Shown here piece after piece: positions 1-3,965 of a stretch of DNA of 6,331 bases. The notes below the pieces were generated by a model, which had not been told where the DNA came from, made no database searches, and saw only the letters and a program-made list of their open reading frames with translations. The stretch is from Thiomicrorhabdus sp. (GTDB lineage Bacteria; Pseudomonadota; Gammaproteobacteria; Thiomicrospirales; Thiomicrospiraceae). Every line of letters starts with the position of its first letter. Position 1 is the first letter of the stretch. The position numbers were made by a program, and so were the translations under genes. The stretch covers positions 1-6,331 of the forward strand of contig WFNQ01000186.1 in assembly GCA_015488565.1 (NCBI GenBank). The letters run 5' to 3'.

Positions 1-296
1 AAAGCATTGTTCGCAATGCCATTAAGGTCGCTAATGCCGATATGTTGGCTGAATACACGGCACGTAATCAGCAAGCACTGCATACCTTGTTAACGGAGCA
101 CAATGTGCAGCTTCGCCACTTTCCCGATTCCGTATTAAAAGCCCTCAAAACTATTTCGGAAGAGGTGGTGGAAGAGGAAGCGAAGCGAGATGCCTTATCG
201 GCTAAAGTGTGGGCTTCTCAAAAAGCCTTTAAAGAACAAGTGATGCAATGGACCGAGGTATCGGAGCAAACGTATTTAAGAGCGCGAGCATTGTAA
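1..296 (+). CDS. dctP: TRAP transporter solute-binding protein, DctP family (C-terminal fragment)
   Basis: Only the last 98 or so residues are present. The reading frame is open to the left edge (first full codon at base 3), so the ATG at 42 is an internal methionine and not the start. The fragment has the features of the DctP/TakP C-terminal helical region: an AEYTARN segment, then HFPDSVLKALK, an acidic helix EEVVEEEAKRD, and a WTEVSEQTYLRAR end. Family knowledge: these periplasmic receptors bind carboxylic acids and deliver them to a DctQM membrane pair for sodium-driven uptake. The tail most resembles the branch that binds 2-oxoacids, lactate or similar compounds, but ligand-binding residues such as the conserved arginine lie outside the window, so the substrate is not shown. 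It ends 21 bases before ldhA on the same strand, which suggests co-transcription. No DctQ or DctM gene lies downstream, so they would have to be upstream or elsewhere. Confidence 0.85.
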   Translation, partial: SIVRNAIKVANADMLAEYTARNQQALHTLLTEHNVQLRHFPDSVLKALKTISEEVVEEEAKRDALSAKVWASQKAFKEQVMQWTEVSEQTYLRARAL

Positions 297-307
297 ACAT
301 ACCATTT

Positions 308-312
308 GGAGG
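308..312 (+). promoter_or_regulatory. Ribosome binding site that fixes the ldhA start at 318
   Basis: A perfect GGAGG lies five bases before the ATG at 318. The frame could also open at a TTG at 306, but that would place the Shine-Dalgarno sequence inside the coding region and add four residues (MEVD) absent from E. coli LdhA, which begins MKLAVYS. The ATG at 318 is therefore the better start. Confidence 0.85.
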
Positions 313-317
313 TCGAT

Positions 318-1301
318 ATGAAAATCGTATCCTATAGCTGTAAACCCTATGATAAACAGGCGTTGAACCACGTATTTGATTCGGCATGGCAGAGTCTCTA
401 TTTGGATGTTCCTTTGAATTTAGATTCCATTGGATGTGCGTTAGGCGCGGAGGTCGTAACCGTTTTTGTGAACGATCGTTTGGATGCCGAAGTACTCACT
501 CGGTTGGCCGACGGAGGCACTAAACTCTTAGCACTTAGGTGTGCCGGGTTTAATCATGTCGATTTAGCCTGTGCCAAATCATTGGGTCTCTCTGTGGTTC
601 GAGTACCCGACTATTCGCCTTACGCCGTTGCAGAGCATACGCTTGGATTGATGTTGGCACTTAATCGAAAGCTGTATCGTGCTTATAATCGAGTTCGGGA
701 GGGTAATTTTTCTCTGAATGGCATGTTGGGGTTTGATATGCATGGCAAGACCATTGGTATTATTGGTGCGGGGCGCATTGGACGTTTGGTGGGGTTGATG
801 TTGAAAGCGTTTGGGTGTCGTATTTTGGTGCATGATCCTTATGAAACGCAAGTCTGCCAAACGCTGGGGTTTGAACAGGTTGCACTGGAGACGATTTGGC
901 GTGAGTCGGATGTTATCAGTTTACACTGTCCTTTAACCGATGAAACAAGAGGCCTGATTCAGGCTCAGAGCATTGTACAAATGAAAAAGGGAGTGATGTT
1001 GATTAACACTGGACGTGGGGATTTGATCTCTACGCCCGATGTGATTGCGGCATTAAAGTCGAAACAGATTGGTTATTTAGGGCTGGATGTTTACGAAAAA
1101 GAGGGGGCACTTTTTTTTGAAGACCACTCGGATGAGATTATTTTAGACGATGTATTTGAGCGGTTATTGACCTTTCCAAATGTGTTAGTAACGGGGCACC
1201 AAGCCTACTTTACCCAAGAGGCGTTATCGCATATTGCCGAAACCACTCGGGATAATATTCTTGCTTACCAGAAAAAAGCTCCCCTATTAAATCGTTTGTA
1301 A
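318..1301 (+). CDS. ldhA: Fermentative D-lactate dehydrogenase (NAD-dependent)
   Basis: A 327-residue cytoplasmic enzyme that reduces pyruvate to D-lactate with NADH. It is full length (E. coli LdhA has 329 residues) and collinear with it. Visible similarities are the N-terminus MKIVSYSCKPYDK, ALRCAGFNHVDL near 72-83, VPDYSPYAVAEH near 97-107, and GHQAYFTQEAL near 293-303. The Rossmann motif GAGRIG is at 150-155, followed by an acidic residue at 173 (HDPY), which favours NAD over NADP. The family's catalytic triad is intact: R233 in NTGRG, E262 in DVYEKE, H294 in TGHQA. The start follows a perfect GGAGG. It sits 21 bases behind the TRAP receptor gene and probably shares its transcript, as I see no promoter in the gap. 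It converges on the chaN gene with 27 bases between the stops. Other 2-hydroxyacid dehydrogenases are possible on fold alone, but the close LdhA likeness makes D-lactate dehydrogenase the firm choice. Confidence 0.95.
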   Translation: MKIVSYSCKPYDKQALNHVFDSAWQSLYLDVPLNLDSIGCALGAEVVTVFVNDRLDAEVLTRLADGGTKLLALRCAGFNHVDLACAKSLGLSVVRVPDYSPYAVAEHTLGLMLALNRKLYRAYNRVREGNFSLNGMLGFDMHGKTIGIIGAGRIGRLVGLMLKAFGCRILVHDPYETQVCQTLGFEQVALETIWRESDVISLHCPLTDETRGLIQAQSIVQMKKGVMLINTGRGDLISTPDVIAALKSKQIGYLGLDVYEKEGALFFEDHSDEIILDDVFERLLTFPNVLVTGHQAYFTQEALSHIAETTRDNILAYQKKAPLLNRL

Positions 1302-1306
1302 TTTAT

Positions 1307-1325
1307 AAGGGGGGGGGGGAGAAAA
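1307..1325 (+). repeat. Polypurine tract with an 11-G run
   Basis: A run of 19 purines contains 11 consecutive G (1309-1319), then AGAAAA and a short T run. It fills most of the 27-base gap between the convergent stops of ldhA and chaN. I see no GC-rich hairpin here, so it is not a standard intrinsic terminator for either gene. On the minus strand it would be transcribed as a C-rich stretch. Bases 1314-1328 are identical to 3828-3842. The exact G count may be unreliable from sequencing. Confidence 0.8.
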
Positions 1326-1328
1326 TTT

Positions 1329-2384
1329 TTATTCTGAATCGCTGGCCTGATCTGGACGACACTGTTTTGTGCTGGCCTTTTCAAACATGGCTTTGTGGTT
1401 TTTTTGTCGGTAGTTGCGATCCACGTATTGTTCGGGTTGTTCTGGAATGAGGTAGATGTATTGACCTCGTGTTAAATCTTCATCGCTGTAATTAGGCTGT
1501 TGATTGTCTTCAACGGCAACGGGGGCGATGACGGCAATGTTAAGCTGTGGTGCAAGCGCTTTAAGTGCGGATACTGTGCCTAAATAAAAGTCACTGTGAA
1601 AGCTGCCATTAAGGTGAATAATTTGTGATTCAGGGTGCTCTCGCCACGTTTGGTAGATGGACTCTGCCATGGTATTGTCACGCGTCAGTTGCGCCAGATA
1701 GCTTTTTTCTCTGCCTTCCTCACTGAGTTTTCGTATTTTCTCAACAAATTCCATATAGCGTTTACGGTAGGCCTCGTTATCCAAAAACGGATTTTTGGCA
1801 ATGTGGTTGCGCTCCTCTTCGGTCAGTTTATCAAGGTAGGGTTTACCTTCACGTCCAATACAACGAACAATATCGCTGGCCGCATTGGCCGCAATAACGG
1901 GTACAAAATGCTGTTTGGCGTGTTCCACTAAAGGGCGATAGGAGGCGATGTAGTTGCTCCATGCTGGGGTTTTATGCACCAGATAAATTTCACCCACTTC
2001 ACCGTCTAAATAGCGATTTAATTTCTCTTGTTGGTCTCGATTAAACATCTCTAACGATAAAATTTGTTCGGGTCTCTGTGCATAGAGTTCACTCAGTAAT
2101 TGCATTTGAAATAGGTGCGAGGCATGATTGCTATGCTCTTCGCCAATAAAAATAACATCAAACTCTTTAAGCGAACGTGCCAGTTGCGGAATGTTTTTTT
2201 GCTGTTCTGTTGCGGTTTCTACGATATGAAAATCATAGGCGTGCTTTAGCGGCACAACGGATTGTTCAAGATAGGTGGCTGTTGGAGAGGAGGGGGGGGT
2301 AGAATTTTTTTGCAGGGTTTGACAGCCGGTGAATAATATCACCGTGCTGAATAAGAGGGTAAGCTGTACTGTCTGTTTTTTCAT
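1329..2384 (-). CDS. chaN: ChaN family haem-binding lipoprotein
   Basis: A 351-residue predicted lipoprotein. The N-terminus has a basic start (MKKQ), a hydrophobic stretch at about 7-19 and a lipobox-like LFTGC with the acylated cysteine at 21. F at position -3 is less usual than L. The remainder matches the ChaN/DUF399 family (PF04187): VIFIGEEHSNHASH near 77-90, SLEMFNRDQQ near 110-119, the YRPLVEHAK segment near 149-157, PVIAANAASDIVR near 162-174, an AYR helix near 205, and HLNGSFHSDFYLG near 257-269. Known from Campylobacter ChaN: it binds cofacial haem pairs and is linked to iron uptake. The role here is inferred by family. An AAAGGA ribosome site (2396-2391) precedes the ATG by six bases. 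It lies 58 bases after the malic enzyme on the same strand, with a small hairpin between. The linker after the cysteine is encoded partly by eight consecutive C on the coding strand. No iron-uptake gene or obvious Fur site is visible nearby. Confidence 0.9.
   Translation of the reverse strand: MKKQTVQLTLLFSTVILFTGCQTLQKNSTPPSSPTATYLEQSVVPLKHAYDFHIVETATEQQKNIPQLARSLKEFDVIFIGEEHSNHASHLFQMQLLSELYAQRPEQILSLEMFNRDQQEKLNRYLDGEVGEIYLVHKTPAWSNYIASYRPLVEHAKQHFVPVIAANAASDIVRCIGREGKPYLDKLTEEERNHIAKNPFLDNEAYRKRYMEFVEKIRKLSEEGREKSYLAQLTRDNTMAESIYQTWREHPESQIIHLNGSFHSDFYLGTVSALKALAPQLNIAVIAPVAVEDNQQPNYSDEDLTRGQYIYLIPEQPEQYVDRNYRQKNHKAMFEKASTKQCRPDQASDSE
2292..2299 (-). repeat. 8-base G/C homopolymer inside chaN
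   Basis: Eight G on the plus strand encode the Thr-Pro-Pro part of the linker STPPSSPTAT at about residues 29-37 of ChaN, just after the lipidated cysteine. It is embedded in a longer purine stretch (2284-2299) followed by a T run at 2305-2311. Loss or gain of one base would shift the frame after the signal peptide and abolish the mature protein. Confidence 0.75.
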
Positions 2385-2403
2385 GGTGTATCCTTTCGTG
2401 CAA

Positions 2404-2423
2404 AGGTCTGATAAAAAAGACCT
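2404..2423 (-). other. Small hairpin between malic enzyme and chaN
   Basis: A perfect 6-base inverted repeat (AGGTCT / AGACCT) surrounds an 8-base AT-rich loop in the 58-base gap between the malic enzyme stop and the chaN start. On the minus-strand transcript the T-rich stretch is in the loop and not after the stem, and the chaN ribosome site lies about eight bases beyond it. It is therefore a poor intrinsic terminator. It might be a processing or attenuation element, or chance. Confidence 0.3.
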
Positions 2424-2442
2424 CCGCTTTATTTAGCTACGA

Positions 2443-3690
2443 TCACTTAAGTCCGATAGGCTCTCCTGATAGATCTAATTGTGCCACACCTGAATCAATG
2501 GCGGCCTGACTAATGGCTTTGGGAATGACCTCAATTAATCGTGGATCATTGGGCTTGGGCAAAATATATTCTTTACCAAAACTTAGGGTACTGAGGCCGT
2601 AGCCTTCCGCCACTTCGTTGGGTACAGGAAGGTGTGTTAACTGGCGCAATGCCTGAACGGCTGCAATTTGCATGGGGGTATTAATTTCAGTGGCGCGAAC
2701 ATCCAGCGCACCTCGAAAGATAAATGGAAAGCCCAGTACATTATTGACCTGATTTGGGTAGTCACTGCGTCCTGTGGCCATAATTAAATCATCACGGGTT
2801 TGGTGTGCCAGATCAGGATTTATTTCCGGATCGGGATTGGCCATGGCAAAGACAATGGGATTGGCGGCCATACTGGTCAGCATGTTGGAGGTTAAAATGT
2901 TTTTACCTGATACCCCAAAAAATACATCGGCATTGTGCATCGCATCGGCTAAGGTGACCTGATCGGTTTCGAGCGCAAAGGCTTGTTTATAGACATTAAG
3001 ATGCGTTCGTTGAGTCGACACAACGCCTTGGCTATCCACTAAGGTAATGTGTTGTTTTAGGGCGCCCAGTTCCATTAATAAATTCATGCAGGCAATGCCC
3101 GCCGCGCCAGCACCAACGCAGACAATGCGAACCTCTTCAATGCGTTTGTTTTGTACTTCAAGCGCATTCAACAAAGCGGCGGTGGCCACAATGGCCGTGC
3201 CGTGTTGGTCGTCGTGAAAAACAGGAATATTGAGTTGCTCTTTTAACGCTTTTTCGACCTCAAAGCATTGTGGTGCGGCAATGTCTTCCAAATTAATGCC
3301 ACCAAAGGTGGGCGCAATATTGGCAATGGTTTGAATTAACGCTTGGGTGTCTTGTGTCTCCACCTCAATATCAAACACATCAATATTCGCAAAGCGTTTA
3401 AACAGCATGGCCTTGCCTTCCATAACCGGTTTACTCGCCAATGCACCCGCATTGCCTAATCCAAGCACCGCCGTACCATTAGAAATGACACCAATCAGAT
3501 TGCCTTTTCCCGTGTATTTATAAGCATCCTCAGGGTTTTTAACAATCTCCCGAACAGGCTCTGCCACCCCAGGGCTATAGGCTAAGCTTAAATCTCGTTG
3601 AGTATTACAGGGTTTAATCAAGCCCGTTTCCAGCTTTCCGGGGCGCGGATAGGCGTGGTACTCTAAGGCGTCTTTTCGTAAATCGCTCAT
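2443..3690 (-). CDS. maeB: Malic enzyme, short form (oxaloacetate-decarboxylating)
   Basis: A 415-residue cytoplasmic enzyme that converts malate to pyruvate and CO2 with NAD(P) reduction. It aligns well by eye with the catalytic half of E. coli MaeB: YHAYPRPGK near 11-19, QRDLSLAYSPGVAEP near 31-45, NGTAVLGLGNAGALA near 71-85, and GRSDYPNQVNNVLGFPFIF near 307-325. Expected catalytic and metal residues are present: Y38, K93 (VMEGK), E135-D136 (EDIAAP) and D160-D161 (FHDDQHGTA). The nucleotide-binding motif GAGAAG is at 193-198, with D219 at the end of the next strand. NAD versus NADP preference cannot be settled by eye. MaeB proteins of about 760 residues carry a C-terminal phosphotransacetylase-like domain; this protein stops at SGEPIGLK, right after the catalytic domain, and no remnant follows. 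The ATG start matches the family N-terminus but has no strong Shine-Dalgarno sequence (only AGAG). It lies 275 bases after putA, probably with its own promoter. Confidence 0.93.
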   Translation of the reverse strand: MSDLRKDALEYHAYPRPGKLETGLIKPCNTQRDLSLAYSPGVAEPVREIVKNPEDAYKYTGKGNLIGVISNGTAVLGLGNAGALASKPVMEGKAMLFKRFANIDVFDIEVETQDTQALIQTIANIAPTFGGINLEDIAAPQCFEVEKALKEQLNIPVFHDDQHGTAIVATAALLNALEVQNKRIEEVRIVCVGAGAAGIACMNLLMELGALKQHITLVDSQGVVSTQRTHLNVYKQAFALETDQVTLADAMHNADVFFGVSGKNILTSNMLTSMAANPIVFAMANPDPEINPDLAHQTRDDLIMATGRSDYPNQVNNVLGFPFIFRGALDVRATEINTPMQIAAVQALRQLTHLPVPNEVAEGYGLSTLSFGKEYILPKPNDPRLIEVIPKAISQAAIDSGVAQLDLSGEPIGLK

Positions 3691-3823
3691 GGCGTTGCTC
3701 TAGTTATTTGTTGAATCGAGAAAGGAGATAGATTGTGGCTTTTGCTACAAGCTTATTAATATAATCTAAACGACCGTATTACGCCATCTAAATACCGTAA
3801 AAAGTCAGGTTAAAGCGTGTTTT

Positions 3824-3839
3824 AGGAGGGGGGAGAAAA
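3824..3839 (+). repeat. Polypurine tract with a 6-G run (second copy of the motif)
   Basis: Sixteen consecutive purines, AGGA followed by six G and AGAAAA, then an AT-rich stretch that ends in eight T. Fifteen bases (3828-3842) are identical to the tract between ldhA and chaN, and the AGGAGGGGGG core is shared with the tract inside chaN. It resembles a strong ribosome site on the plus strand, but no start codon follows at a suitable distance. Confidence 0.7.
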
Positions 3840-3856
3840 TTTAAATATTTTTTTTA

Positions 3857-3930
3857 CCCATCATCCTCTGGTTTGACCAGAGGAGCTACCAAAGCAAAAA
3901 AAATGTTCGGATCAAGTCCGATAATGACGG
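3857..3930. repeat. Pair of inverted REP-like palindromic units
   Basis: Two related units face each other. The first, on the plus strand, starts CCCATCAT and forms a perfect 8-base stem TCCTCTGG / CCAGAGGA with a TTTGA loop (3864-3884). The second, read on the minus strand, starts GCCGTCATTAT and forms a 5-base stem TCGGA / TCCGA with a CTTGA loop (3921-3907). Aligned by eye, the units match at a little over half their positions, including the shared TCAT and TTGA cores, and the differences sit mainly in the stems. T8 (3848-3855) and A8 (3896-3903) flank the first unit and could pair. The form resembles extragenic palindromic repeats built on a GTCAT...TTGA pattern in many proteobacteria. 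It sits directly downstream of putA, a typical place for such elements. Confidence 0.6.
3896..3921 (-). terminator. putA: Possible intrinsic terminator of putA
   Basis: Read on the minus strand, a hairpin with a 5-base stem (TCGGA / TCCGA) and a 5-base loop is followed by ACA and eight T. It begins about 45 bases after the putA stop codon. The stem is short and three bases separate it from the T run, so termination may be weak. The hairpin coincides with one unit of the REP-like pair. Confidence 0.4.
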
Positions 3931-3965
3931 CGAAGTGGAAAGGCTACTTTATTCTCTGCTTAGGC

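Larger units (their letters stand above)
3691..3965. other. Intergenic spacer between putA and the malic enzyme
   Basis: No credible gene lies in these 275 bases. From the putA side it holds a pair of REP-like palindromes (3857-3930), an AT-rich stretch, a polypurine tract (3824-3839), and about 130 bases of AT-rich leader before the malic enzyme start. The leader contains TATATT- and TAATAC-like hexamers on the minus strand that could serve as a -10 element, but I found no well-spaced TTGACA-like partner, so no promoter is called. Confidence 0.6.

Noticed and set aside
306..317. Alternative TTG start adding four residues to LdhA
   Set aside because: It would begin upstream of the Shine-Dalgarno sequence itself, and the ATG at 318 matches the E. 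coli LdhA N-terminus.
579..860. 93-codon open frame on the minus strand inside ldhA
   Set aside because: It lies wholly opposite a well-supported ldhA, has no recognisable family features and is rich in residues typical of antisense frames.
1635..1931. 98-codon open frame on the plus strand inside chaN
   Set aside because: It is antisense to a clear ChaN coding region and shows no family likeness or convincing ribosome site.
2774..2962. 62-codon open frame on the plus strand inside the malic enzyme gene
   Set aside because: It is antisense to the conserved malic enzyme sequence and looks like a shadow frame.
3733..3750. Imperfect inverted repeat TTGTGGC / GCTACAA in the malic enzyme leader
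   Set aside because: The 7-base stem has one non-matching position and no neighbouring T run or binding-site pattern I recognise.
3722..3764. AAAGGAGA followed by a GTG at 3735 and a nine-codon frame on the plus strand
   Set aside because: The ribosome-site match is good, but the frame is only nine codons, has no downstream gene on that strand and is likely chance.
3825..3833. AGGAGG as a ribosome site for a plus-strand gene in the putA-malic enzyme spacer
   Set aside because: No ATG, GTG or TTG follows at a suitable distance with an extended frame; it is better seen as part of the repeated polypurine motif.
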